From: CAZXVW01 sp964644025
GTDB taxonomy: Bacteria > Acidobacteriota > Terriglobia > Bryobacterales > Bryobacteraceae
Assembly: GCA_964644025.1 (NCBI GenBank)
Contig: CAZXVW010000041.1
Coordinates: 1 to 24,778, forward strand
Direction of reading: 5' to 3'
DNA length: 24,778 nucleotides
A program made the translations under genes and the position numbers. This document shows positions 14,228 to 22,437 of the stretch, piece after piece (position 1 is the first letter of the stretch; every line of letters begins with the position of its first letter). The notes under the pieces are model-generated. The model searched no databases and was not told the origin of the DNA. It worked only from the letters and a program-made list of their open reading frames with translations.

Positions 14228-15892
14228 ATGCCAACTGGAGCGGAGTTATTCATCACGTCGCTGGAGCAGCTCGGCATCACCGAAATTTTTACGCTGGTCG
14301 GCGATCACTTGAACGAGGTGCTGGCGTGCGCGGCGCGCCGCGGTTTCCGGATCATCGACATGCGGCATGAATCCGGCGCGACCCACGCGGCCGACGCGAT
14401 GGCGAGGCTCCGCCGCCGGCCGGCCGTCTCGCTGGTGACCGGCGGCCCAGGGCATACGAACTCCCTGACCGGAATCGCCACCGCTTCGTTGGTGGGGAGT
14501 CCCCTGATCGCGGTGAGCGGCGCCTCCCCGATTTCCCAGGCCGGACGGCAGGTCTTCCAAGTCATCGACCAGGTGGGAATGGCGGCGCCGGTGGTGAAAT
14601 GGGCGGGCCAGCCCGTGGCGCCGGGCCAGATACCGTACTATCTGGGCCGGGCCTACGCCGAGGCGGCCGCGCCCCGCATGGGCCCCGTGCACCTGTCGAT
14701 CCCGGCCGACGTGTTTTCAGCGCGCTCGGAATCTCCCCTGCCGATGCGCATGCCCACATCCGTAACGGCGGAGATGGCGCCCGGTTCCCGCGAGGTGGAC
14801 AGGGCGCTGGAATTGCTCGCCCGGGCCGAGCGCCCGGTGGTGATCGGCGGTAGCGGCATCTGGTGGGCCGGCGCGGAGCGCGAACTCCGGCAGTTCCTGA
14901 AATTGAGCCGGCTCCCGTATTACAGCATCGGGCTGGCGCGGGGCGTCATCCCCGACGGCTGGCGAAATTCGCTGGGTTACGCCGACCCTGCCCTCAACCG
15001 GGCTGCCGCGCGCGCCTTCCCGCAGGCCGACGTCGTACTGGTCCTCGGCAAACGTCTCGATTCGCGGCTGGCGCTGGGCGGGCCGCGGCTGTTTTCTCCG
15101 GAAGCCAGGTTCATTCAAGTAGACATCCATTCCCCGGAGCTTGGCGCCGTGCGCGCGCTCGAGCTCGGCATCTGCGCCGACGTGAGGGCCACGTTGCGGG
15201 CGTTCAACGAAGCACTCGGCGGCAAGGGTTGGCCAACCCGCGCCGCCTGGATCCGCCGGCTGAAAAACTACCGCACCGAGTGGCAGCAAGAGGTGGCTCG
15301 GCAAGCCACGGACCGGAAAACACCGCTACACCCAGCGGCCGTGTTCGCTGAAGTACGGAAGGCGTTGCCTGAGGTGCTGTACTCCTGGGATGGCGGGAAT
15401 TTCGTGCACTGGGGACGGGTGATGCTCCCGCCAACCCGTCCCGGCGGCTGGCTCCGGCTCGGGCCGCTGGCGACCATTGGTTCCGGCCTGCCGAACGCGA
15501 TCAGCCTGCAACTGGCCAATCCCAACGAACGTGTGCTGATGACCACCGGGGACGGTTCACTCGGCTTCTACCTGGCTGAGCTGGACACGCTGGTGCGTCA
15601 TAACCTGCCGGTGGTGATCCTGGTCGGCAACGACGCGGGCTGGGGACTGGAGCGCGAATTTCAGGGCGCGGTGCAAGAGGCCAACGTGGCCTGCGAGTTG
15701 CGTCAGACTCGCTATGACCTGGTGATGAAAAGCCTGGGCGGCGAGGGTGAGAACATCGTCAGGCGCAGCCAGTTGGCCCCAGCCGTCAAGCGTGCTTTCG
15801 CCTCCGGCCGGCCGTACCTGCTTAACGTCAACATCCGTGGCGTCCCTTCTCCGTTTTCCGAATGGGCGCTGGCCGGAAGGGCGAACAAGTAG
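14228..15892 (+). CDS. Thiamine-diphosphate-dependent enzyme (acetolactate-synthase-like)
   Basis: This 554-aa protein has the three-domain layout of the decarboxylase/acetolactate synthase superfamily. The N-terminal Pyr domain carries MRHESGATHAADAMAR with the cofactor-activating Glu48 and SLVTGGPGHTNSLTGI. The central domain contains RPVVIGGSGIWW. The C-terminal domain has the ThDP motif GDGSLGFYLAELDTL, starting at Gly441 and ending at Asn468-Asp469. GGAG lies 8 nt before the ATG. Absence of an ilvN-type regulatory subunit or any leucine/valine genes argues against anabolic acetolactate synthase. Alternatives are an oxalyl-CoA decarboxylase- or 2-hydroxyacyl-CoA lyase-like enzyme, a benzoylformate decarboxylase-like enzyme, or an uncharacterised group. 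The substrate is not assigned. Confidence 0.88.
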   Translation: MPTGAELFITSLEQLGITEIFTLVGDHLNEVLACAARRGFRIIDMRHESGATHAADAMARLRRRPAVSLVTGGPGHTNSLTGIATASLVGSPLIAVSGASPISQAGRQVFQVIDQVGMAAPVVKWAGQPVAPGQIPYYLGRAYAEAAAPRMGPVHLSIPADVFSARSESPLPMRMPTSVTAEMAPGSREVDRALELLARAERPVVIGGSGIWWAGAERELRQFLKLSRLPYYSIGLARGVIPDGWRNSLGYADPALNRAAARAFPQADVVLVLGKRLDSRLALGGPRLFSPEARFIQVDIHSPELGAVRALELGICADVRATLRAFNEALGGKGWPTRAAWIRRLKNYRTEWQQEVARQATDRKTPLHPAAVFAEVRKALPEVLYSWDGGNFVHWGRVMLPPTRPGGWLRLGPLATIGSGLPNAISLQLANPNERVLMTTGDGSLGFYLAELDTLVRHNLPVVILVGNDAGWGLEREFQGAVQEANVACELRQTRYDLVMKSLGGEGENIVRRSQLAPAVKRAFASGRPYLLNVNIRGVPSPFSEWALAGRANK

Positions 15893-15921
15893 CGCGCTCC
15901 GGAGCATGCCCGGCGCCCGGC

Positions 15922-17814
15922 TCATTTCAGGTATCGGTCAAACCACCGCACTACGGCCGCCGTGGCCCGGATGCGGTTCGCGGTTTTACGAAGGCCATGT
16001 CCTTCGTCCGGAAAAACAATGTAGTTCACCGGGGTCCCTCTCTGCTTGAGCCTGGCAGCCACCTGTTCGGCTTCCGTCACGGACGCCCGCGCGTCGTTCG
16101 CTCCCCGCAGAATCAGCAGTGGCGCCTGGATCCGGTCAAGCCGGTGAACCGGTGAAAGCACCCGCAACATGTCGGCCTGTGTCTCCGGGTTGCCAAACTC
16201 GGCTTTCCAGCTCGCAGCCATCCACGGGTCCGTGTCAGTGAAGAAGGCTTCCAGGTCCACCACGCCGTCCAGCTCTGCACCAGCGGCGAACAGGTCCGGG
16301 TATTCTGCCAGTCCGGCCATCACCAGGTAGCCGCCGTAACCGTGGCCTATGAGGCCGACGCGTTTCGGGTGAGCGAAGCCCCGCTGGATGACGTGTTCCG
16401 CGCAGGCGCGGATGTCCCGGATGGCATTCAGCCGGAGCGGGCCGTTGTCCAGGTTCATGAACCGCTTGCCAAAACCGGACGAGCCCCGGATGTTGGGTGC
16501 GAACACCGAGATCCCCCGCGCCAGCAGCGCCTGGTAATCGGGCCGGAAAACCGGGCGTTCCTGTCTGGCAGGACCGCCGTGAAAACTCAGCACGAGCGGT
16601 CCCGGTCTCCGGGAGCCCGGGAGGCGGTAGAGCCACCCGCTGAGTTCCAACCCGTCATGAGAGCGGAACCGCACCAGTTGCGGGTGCACCAGCTTTTGCA
16701 GATCGACCCCGGCGTGCGGGCTGTGGGTGACCTGCCGGAATCGGCCCGAGCGGCGTTCCAGCATCCAAATATCCGGCGGCGCCGTGGGTCCGGTGAGGGT
16801 CATCACCAGCAGATTCCCGTCACTCGAGAGCGCCAAGTCCTGAGCGACTTCGGCTGGCAGCGCCGGGCCGGCCTCCGTTTTTCCGGACGAAAGGTCCAGG
16901 AAGCCCAGCTCGCTTCGACCGGCCACGTTCCATAGAAGCGCGGCTGTTTCGCCATCCTCGCTGATTTCGAACTCCTCAAGCTCCGCTCCGGCGCGCGTGG
17001 CGATCACCTCGACAGGGCCGGCTTCGGTTCCCTGCAACCGGATTCGTGCCAGCGCGGTGAAGTCGCGCCCCGCGTTCGAGGAAAAATAGATCGTCCCGCC
17101 GTCCGGCGAGAACCGCCCTCCAGCATAACCCGCCGAAGGATCGCCGGCCGTGAGCGGCTCCCGCCGGCCGCTGGCAAGTTCTACCAGGAAGAGGTTTCCC
17201 TCGGCGTTGCTCGCTGCCGGGGCCAGGAGGGCGAACCGCCCATCCCGGCTGATGTCGGTGAGACCCGCAGCGCCGGTGTCTTTCAATCGCAGCCGCAGGC
17301 GTCGCCGGGCCGGCTCATACGTGTAAATATCGAGCACACGCCGACTCCGGCGGTTCGAGGAAAACGCCAGCATCCGGCCGTCATGGCTCCAGGGGCCGAG
17401 GTGAGTTATCTGCTTGCCGCCCCCGGCGAACCGGCGCAAGCCGGTGCGGTCCGGGTGTACCAGGTAAATCTCCTGGTTCCCGGCTCCGGCCGGGGCCACC
17501 GAGAAGGCCAGCCAGTCGCCGGCCGGCGACCAGCGAAGCGCCGTCACCGGATCATCCAGCGCCGTGACCCTCGCCGGCCAGCCCCCCTGGGCCGGCACTA
17601 TCCAGACCTGTGGCAGACCGGAGACGTTGGACAGGAACGCAATCCGCCGGCCATCGGGAGAGAGGCTCGGCGAACAACTGGAGCCGATCCGGAGCAACCG
17701 GGCTACCGGCGACTCAAGCTCGTCCGTCTCCGCAGCCGCCCGGCAGAGCCGCCGCGCTCCCGCCAGGGCGAGCGCCGTGGCAGAGCGGATCTGAAACCGG
17801 CGTCTGGTGATCAA
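15922..17814 (-). CDS. S9 (prolyl-oligopeptidase-like) protein, nucleophile Ser replaced
   Basis: The 630-aa protein starts at a TTG (17812-17814), with GGGAG 5 nt upstream. It opens MITRRRFQIRSATALALAGA, a twin-arginine-like export signal. Residues 40-370 are a TolB/WD40-like beta-propeller with repeated SPDGRRIAF, SPAGDWLAF, SHDGRMLAF and SPDGGTIYF blades. Residues 390-630 are an alpha/beta hydrolase of family S9. The usual GxSYGG nucleophile elbow reads GHGYGG, with Gly492 (codon GGT) in place of Ser (AGT would restore it). The other two triad members remain: Asp574 in GANDAR and His606 in DEGHG. The protein may thus be a non-catalytic binder. It lies 83 nt downstream of the SET gene on the same strand. 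Confidence 0.9.
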   Translation of the reverse strand: MITRRRFQIRSATALALAGARRLCRAAAETDELESPVARLLRIGSSCSPSLSPDGRRIAFLSNVSGLPQVWIVPAQGGWPARVTALDDPVTALRWSPAGDWLAFSVAPAGAGNQEIYLVHPDRTGLRRFAGGGKQITHLGPWSHDGRMLAFSSNRRSRRVLDIYTYEPARRRLRLRLKDTGAAGLTDISRDGRFALLAPAASNAEGNLFLVELASGRREPLTAGDPSAGYAGGRFSPDGGTIYFSSNAGRDFTALARIRLQGTEAGPVEVIATRAGAELEEFEISEDGETAALLWNVAGRSELGFLDLSSGKTEAGPALPAEVAQDLALSSDGNLLVMTLTGPTAPPDIWMLERRSGRFRQVTHSPHAGVDLQKLVHPQLVRFRSHDGLELSGWLYRLPGSRRPGPLVLSFHGGPARQERPVFRPDYQALLARGISVFAPNIRGSSGFGKRFMNLDNGPLRLNAIRDIRACAEHVIQRGFAHPKRVGLIGHGYGGYLVMAGLAEYPDLFAAGAELDGVVDLEAFFTDTDPWMAASWKAEFGNPETQADMLRVLSPVHRLDRIQAPLLILRGANDARASVTEAEQVAARLKQRGTPVNYIVFPDEGHGLRKTANRIRATAAVVRWFDRYLK

Positions 17815-17897
17815 GGCAGCTCCCTTCCGTTGCCGTTGGGAATCGGAGAACAGCGGGGCCGCTGCCTGCCCGGCTCACTCCCACCCCAACGGCGGAT

Positions 17898-18422
17898 TCA
17901 TTTCACATTGATCGTGCCCCGGCAATTGGGCGCCCCGCAGTGGCAAGGCACCTTTTCCACGTTCTTGTCGAAGTGGTAGTCCACGGTCAGTTCTTCGCCC
18001 GGCTCAATCACGCGCTTGCTCATGTAAAGGATATGGCCCTTCATGATCTGGGCGTAAAGGTTCGGATCGCAACTATGGTTGATGAATTCGGCGCCGCTGC
18101 CGCCCACTGCCCCGTCGATGGTCCAGTACTTGTCGAGAGTGAACAGGTAATTGAGCTCGGCCTCGGCCCGGCGTTTCGTCTCCCGCCGGCTGATCCGCTC
18201 GCCGGTGTATTCGATCACCTTGCGGCGGGCCGGGATACGCTCGGCGGCGTACACGCCCCATCGATGGATCCGTGACTTGCCCAGCCGGAGCTTGAAACAG
18301 CAATATTCAGGCTTCAAGTGCGGCCGCGGGCCGGCGTAATCTTTCGCGGTGCGCGAGCTTCCTGCTTGTCTTGCGCTCGGGGTCTTCTTTCTGTTCGAAG
18401 AGGTCCGCTTGTTCGATTTCAC
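17898..18422 (-). CDS. SET-domain protein lysine methyltransferase with post-SET motif
   Basis: This 174-aa protein starts at GTG (18420-18422), with GGAAG just upstream; no in-frame ATG precedes the domain. Residues 1-35 are a Lys/Arg/Ser-rich basic tail. The SET domain follows: RIHRWGVYAAERI (51-63, S-adenosylmethionine site), EYTGERISRRE (71-81), EFINHSCDPN (112-121) forming the pseudoknot, and GEELTVDYHF with Tyr149. A post-SET segment PCHCGAPNC (159-167) completes a zinc site with Cys118, Cys160, Cys162 and Cys167. All residues known to be needed for methyl transfer in eukaryotic SET enzymes are present, so it should be active. Bacterial targets are mostly unknown; a ribosomal or DNA-binding protein is possible. 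An AT-rich patch (18450-18460 region) upstream may hold its promoter. Confidence 0.92.
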   Translation of the reverse strand: MKSNKRTSSNRKKTPSARQAGSSRTAKDYAGPRPHLKPEYCCFKLRLGKSRIHRWGVYAAERIPARRKVIEYTGERISRRETKRRAEAELNYLFTLDKYWTIDGAVGGSGAEFINHSCDPNLYAQIMKGHILYMSKRVIEPGEELTVDYHFDKNVEKVPCHCGAPNCRGTINVK

Positions 18423-18577
18423 TGCTTCCGGTTCGGTTGTGGATCTCTTAGATTATCGTACACATCCCACCGGGCAGCGCGCCCGACGCAGCTATTTGGT
18501 TTCCGGCCGGCCGCTGGCCGGGATTTCGATGTGAGGCCCGCAGTCCCGCCGCCACGAAAGCAACAAGCGGACGCTGT

Positions 18578-18900
18578 TCAGGAACAGCCGCGGCCGAGTT
18601 GGAGTTTCCGGCGGGTGGCTGGTTTCTTCTTCGCCGGCGCCGGCGCTTTCCGGCGGCCGGGGCACTGGCCGCCGGAAAGCGCGCTGGAACCACGAAGCGC
18701 AGGACCCGGGCCGGACGGCGGATTCTCAATGGGTTCGTAGCGCGGCAGCGGGTCGAAGCCGGCCTCGGCGAGCAGCGAGGAATAGAGTTCGACCTTGCCG
18801 CTCGGGGTGGGAAACAGAGGATCATCCTCCGGTTTCCTGTCCTCGAGAAAGAACCGGCCAGGGAAGCGGATTTGAGAAAGTCGCGTCGTGTTCCACTCAT
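18578..18900 (-). pseudogene. Remnant of a Tat-exported molybdopterin oxidoreductase
   Basis: An ATG at 18898-18900, preceded by a G-rich RBS (GGGGGG), starts MSGTRRDFLKSASLAGS, a classical twin-arginine signal. After about 17 codons the frame loses sense. A different reverse frame, visible from about 18865, reads RFFLEDRKPEDDPLFP, then TPSGKVELYSSLLAEAGF and DPLPRYEP, and stops at TGA 18578-18580. The TPSGKxELYS...DPLPxYE pattern is characteristic of the C-terminal third of molybdopterin-dependent oxidoreductases. A functional gene would be about 2 kb or more longer, so I infer an internal deletion joining signal peptide and C-terminal fragment out of frame. The family's following region (substrate-tunnel and C-terminal Mo-cofactor loops) is absent; the sequence becomes Pro/Lys/Arg-rich. 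This explains most of the 0.6-kb stretch between the SET and barrel genes. Confidence 0.6.
18643..18682. repeat. Perfect 16-bp inverted repeat (hairpin)
   Basis: GCGCTTTCCGGCGGCC (18643-18658) and GGCCGCCGGAAAGCGC (18667-18682) are exact reverse complements separated by the 8-nt loop GGGGCACT. Neither strand has a following U-tract. It lies within the pseudogene remnant. It could be a REP-like element, a decayed terminator or a mobile-element scar. Confidence 0.75.
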
Positions 18901-19053
18901 GAATTCCCCCCGCTGACTGTAGTAACGTTAAGTCAATAAGAGCCGCCCTTTCAGGAAAGGCTGAAGTTCCTGCGTTGCACTGATATTGAGATGCATTCGT
19001 CCGCTATAGGTAACACAAGAAATCGGAAAACTGCCCTTTTGGGTTCGGAGTGG

Positions 19054-21750
19054 ATGTCTCGGCAGGCCTCACCGTCGGCAATCGCCGCACTCCTGGTCTT
19101 GCTGGTTTGCGGACCAGGGGTTTTCCCTCGCGTAGCGGCCGGCCAGTCATCTCTTCCGCCCCAGGAATCTGAAAAGCCGGCCACGAAGAACGCCTCGGAA
19201 ACCGATAACGCTGCGCCGGAACCCGACAGTGCGGCCGGGTCCTCGGTCGAGCGGACCAAGCTCAACCTCCTGGGCGAAATCGATACGGCCGGCGGCGAGG
19301 CGCGCCGCAATGAGAACGTCCGCCTCACGCTGATCGATAACAACGTTCTCAAGGAGCTGAACCGGCGCATGGGCGCCAGCGCCAATGTAATCAAGGAGTT
19401 CAAGATCGATGAGAACTACTTTGGCAAGGAATTCGGCGGCCGCCCCGAACCATCCCTCCATCTGCCGCCACCCCCCGCGCGCGCTCTTCACGGCAGCGCC
19501 TTTTGGAGTCACGATAACAGCGTTTTCAGCGCCCGCTCCTTCTTCCAAGTGGGCGGTGTACAGCCGGCTCACACCAACGATTACGGTGTGAGGGCCGGCA
19601 TCCCACTGTGGCAGGGCGCCACGCTCAGCTTCGAGGGCAGCCAGCGCCGGCTCCGCGGCCAGGTGAACGGCAATGTCCTGGTTCCGGCGGCTGACGAGCG
19701 GACGCCGCTGGCCACCGACCCGGCCACCCGCAAGATCGTCGAAGCAATTTTCAGCGCCTATCCGAATGAATTGCCGAACCGGACTGACATTAACCCCCGG
19801 GCGCTGAATACCAACGCGCCGCAGAACATCAATAATGACCGCATCGGCGGCACTCTCGACCAGGCGCTGGGTGAGAAGGACCGCCTGGTGATGCGGTATC
19901 ACTTCACTCTCCAGCGCGTGGAAGCCTTCCAACTGGTCGGTGGACAGAACCCGGACACAACCACCCGGAACCACCAAGCGCGCCTCACCTGGACGCGCGC
20001 CTGGTCGCCGGCCACGACGACGGATTTTTCGATCGGCTACGAGCGAATCGGTTCGCTGCTAGTCCCCGAGGAGACTTCGCTGGGACCGTTCTTCTTGTTC
20101 TCGCGGGAACTGGAATCCATCGGGCCGGGCGGTAACATTCCCATCGACCGCGCCCAGAACATTTTCCGGTACGGTGGACGCCTCCACCAGGTCCGCGGCA
20201 ATCACACTCTGACGCTCGGGTTCGAACTGCTGCGACATCAAATCAACGGTTTAGAGAGCGAGGATCACCGTGGCATGTTCAGCTTCCGAGCGGATTTCGG
20301 CCGCGACTTGATGACAAACCTCCGCCTCGGGACACCTTCGGTCTACCGGGTCGCGATTGGCAACGTTTACCGTGGGTTCCGGAACTGGAAGACGCAGCTC
20401 TACGTCGGCGACGATTGGCGAGCCACTGGTCGCTTCACCGTCAGTGCAGGCCTGCGATATGAACCGGTAAGCCGGCCGGGTGAAGTCAACCAGCTCAGTG
20501 AGATTCCTTACTCGTCGGACTTGAACAATTTCGCTCCCCGGCTCGGCCTGGCCTACCGGCTGCCCGGACAATGGGGGACGATGCGGGCCTCCTACGGCCT
20601 GTTCTACGGGCAGATTTTCCCGGCCACTTACATGCAGGCGCGGTTCAATCCGCCGGGCAACCTGATGGTTTCGGTCCGGGCGCCCGACATCGCCGACCCG
20701 CTGAAGGAGTTCACCGCCGCCGATCTCGACCCGACTGCGCGCAGTTCGATTTACCAACTAGACCCGGAGCTGTCGACGCCGTATTCGCACCTGTACGATT
20801 TTTCGTGGGAATTCGCGCTGCCGCGGAACTGGACGCTGGAGCTGGGCTACGTGGGCAGCCGTTCGCATCGCTTGCTGGTGTTATGGTCGCTGAACCGGGC
20901 GCGGATTGTGGAGGGGATCCCGCTGACCAGCCGGACGGTCAACCGGCGCCGGCCGGACCCGCGGTACTTCGATGTCAAGCGGATCCTCAACGGGTCGCGG
21001 GGTTACTTCGACGCGGCCAAGGTGACGCTCCGCGTTCCCCGGTGGGCGGGGTTCTCTATCGATGCCTCCTACTGGTTCAGCAAGGCGCTGGACATTGGCG
21101 CCGACTATACCGCCACCGCCTCTGGCAGGGACGGCCGCGGCACTACCAGCCCTTCGGAGTTCAACTACCAGAAGGCCATGAAAGGGTTGAGCCGGTTTGA
21201 CCAGCCCCACGCGATGCTCGCCCGGGTGAACTACGAGACGCCGGCGCTCAGCGGGCAGAATCGCTGGCTCCGGAGAATGTTTGGGCGCTGGCAGGTCAGT
21301 TCGGTGCTGCTGCTGAAGTCGGGAACGCCGTTCGGCTTGCGTTCCGGCTCGGACGCGCCCGGATGGGGCAACGTGGATGGCGCCTCGAACGACAACCTGA
21401 TTCTGCTGGATCCTTCCGTTCTCGGACGGTCCCTCGACAATCCGGACACTTCGGTTCAGCGGCTTCCGCGCTCGGCGTTTACCACCATCCAGCCCACGGA
21501 CCGGGAAGGCAACCTCGGCCGGAACACCTTCCGGAAGGACGGCGTGGCGAACCTCAACATGGGACTATCCCGGCGCTGGAGCCTCACGGGCGAGCAATCG
21601 CTGCTGTTCCGCGCCGAGTCGCTGAACTTCCTGAACCACCCCCAGTTCGCCGAGCCCGGACACAGCTTCTCCTCGCCCGATTTCGGAGTGATCAGCAATA
21701 CCCTTAATGACGGCCGCACGTTCCGGTTTACGTTGCAATTAGAATTCTGA
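19054..21750 (+). CDS. TonB-receptor-like outer-membrane beta-barrel protein
   Basis: This is an 898-aa protein from the ATG at 19054, or 919 aa from the ATG at 18991. The later start has GGAG 3 nt upstream and puts a Sec signal (AIAALLVLLVCGPGVF, ending AAGQ) at the true N-terminus. A Pro/Glu/Ala linker follows, then barrel sequence: alternating aromatic strands such as FSARSFFQVGG, WKTQLYVGDDWRATGRFTVSAGLRYEP, APRLGLAYRLP and MRASYGLFYGQ, and a terminal LQLEF with the C-terminal Phe expected for BAM-assembled barrels. I see neither a carboxypeptidase-regulatory-like domain nor a recognisable plug domain, unlike typical acidobacterial Oar-like TonB receptors. The sequence resembles a barrel family common in Bryobacterales. 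Substrate is unknown; the window has no TonB or binding-protein genes. Confidence 0.85.
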   Translation: MSRQASPSAIAALLVLLVCGPGVFPRVAAGQSSLPPQESEKPATKNASETDNAAPEPDSAAGSSVERTKLNLLGEIDTAGGEARRNENVRLTLIDNNVLKELNRRMGASANVIKEFKIDENYFGKEFGGRPEPSLHLPPPPARALHGSAFWSHDNSVFSARSFFQVGGVQPAHTNDYGVRAGIPLWQGATLSFEGSQRRLRGQVNGNVLVPAADERTPLATDPATRKIVEAIFSAYPNELPNRTDINPRALNTNAPQNINNDRIGGTLDQALGEKDRLVMRYHFTLQRVEAFQLVGGQNPDTTTRNHQARLTWTRAWSPATTTDFSIGYERIGSLLVPEETSLGPFFLFSRELESIGPGGNIPIDRAQNIFRYGGRLHQVRGNHTLTLGFELLRHQINGLESEDHRGMFSFRADFGRDLMTNLRLGTPSVYRVAIGNVYRGFRNWKTQLYVGDDWRATGRFTVSAGLRYEPVSRPGEVNQLSEIPYSSDLNNFAPRLGLAYRLPGQWGTMRASYGLFYGQIFPATYMQARFNPPGNLMVSVRAPDIADPLKEFTAADLDPTARSSIYQLDPELSTPYSHLYDFSWEFALPRNWTLELGYVGSRSHRLLVLWSLNRARIVEGIPLTSRTVNRRRPDPRYFDVKRILNGSRGYFDAAKVTLRVPRWAGFSIDASYWFSKALDIGADYTATASGRDGRGTTSPSEFNYQKAMKGLSRFDQPHAMLARVNYETPALSGQNRWLRRMFGRWQVSSVLLLKSGTPFGLRSGSDAPGWGNVDGASNDNLILLDPSVLGRSLDNPDTSVQRLPRSAFTTIQPTDREGNLGRNTFRKDGVANLNMGLSRRWSLTGEQSLLFRAESLNFLNHPQFAEPGHSFSSPDFGVISNTLNDGRTFRFTLQLEF

Positions 21751-21791
21751 TCCGAAGCAAGGTGCCCAGTTCGAAATCTGCGTGCCGGTCT

Positions 21792-22187
21792 TTAACGGTT
21801 CGCCAGAACCGACAACCCTCTAACACCTAGCAGGCGCGCGTCGGCGGTCACCAGGGTCAGGTGAAATACGTTCGCAGTGGCGGCCAGAAAGCGGTCCGCC
21901 GGGTCGCGATGGGGCAATGGTAAGCGCCCCGCCTCCATGGCAACCTCATAAGTAAGCGGAGCTTCTTTCAGCGGAGCCTCTTTCATTGCTCGCGTGACCC
22001 ATTCCTCCCCACTGGTGTCAAGGATGAGGCGACCCTTCTCAACCAGCATCAACAGTTCCCAGACACTAATCGGCGACAGCCACAACTCATTCCGGCTGCT
22101 CTCCAGGTTCCGGGCCACGCGCCGGGTCAGTTTGCGCGGCTCGAGCAGGCTCCACAACCAAATGTGCGTATCCAGCAGCAGCTTCAC
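21792..22187 (-). CDS. vapC: PIN-domain ribonuclease toxin (VapC type)
   Basis: This 131-aa protein starts at GTG (22185-22187), with GGGAGG 10 nt upstream. It is a full PIN domain: LLLDTHIWLW with Asp6, SVWELLML with Glu44, HRDPADRFLAATA with Asp95 and Asp98, and TLVTADARL with Asp116. These acidic residues hold the metal for RNA cleavage. Related toxins cut tRNA or rRNA, or act as general mRNA nucleases. The antitoxin stop and this start overlap as GTGA (4 nt), the usual translational coupling of type II pairs. The reverse frame is open far upstream to 22730, but that extension overlaps the antitoxin and has no PIN similarity. It converges on the barrel gene. Confidence 0.92.
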   Translation of the reverse strand: MKLLLDTHIWLWSLLEPRKLTRRVARNLESSRNELWLSPISVWELLMLVEKGRLILDTSGEEWVTRAMKEAPLKEAPLTYEVAMEAGRLPLPHRDPADRFLAATANVFHLTLVTADARLLGVRGLSVLANR

Positions 22188-22417
22188 CGGGCCAGGACCT
22201 CCCAGTCTTTCTCCGCCACAACCGGGGAAATGACGTCCCCGGCGATCCGGCCGGTTGAGGCCATGCAGCCGAGCCAGCCCTTGCGCATCGGCGGCGGCAC
22301 GACCTCCGCAACCGGTTTGCCAAACCGCGTTATCCGCACCGGCTTTCGGGTCCGACGAACCTGTTCGAGGACCGCCAAACAAGTTGCTTTGAACTTCGAA
22401 ATGGCTATTTCTTCCAT
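22184..22417 (-). CDS. Phd/YefM-family antitoxin
   Basis: This 77-aa protein from the ATG at 22415-22417 carries the Phd/YefM pattern: EEIAISKFKATCLAVLEQV (DNA-binding and dimer part), then KPVRITRFGKPVAEVVPP. The C-terminal 35 residues (GWLGCM onward) would wrap and neutralise the PIN toxin. An ATG at 22447 is also in frame, but it falls inside the promoter spacer, so transcription would start after it; the later ATG is therefore chosen. In this family antitoxin, alone or with toxin, represses its own operon by binding the promoter. Confidence 0.9.
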   Translation of the reverse strand: MEEIAISKFKATCLAVLEQVRRTRKPVRITRFGKPVAEVVPPPMRKGWLGCMASTGRIAGDVISPVVAEKDWEVLAR

Positions 22418-22437
22418 CGTGAAGACAACCCGAGGAT

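Noticed and set aside
18318..18916. Plus-strand open frames (18318-18740 and 18599-18916) in the gap between the SET and barrel genes.
   Set aside because: Both are Arg/Pro/Gly-rich with no RBS or similarity. The reverse strand holds a better explanation (Tat signal plus molybdopterin-oxidoreductase fragment).
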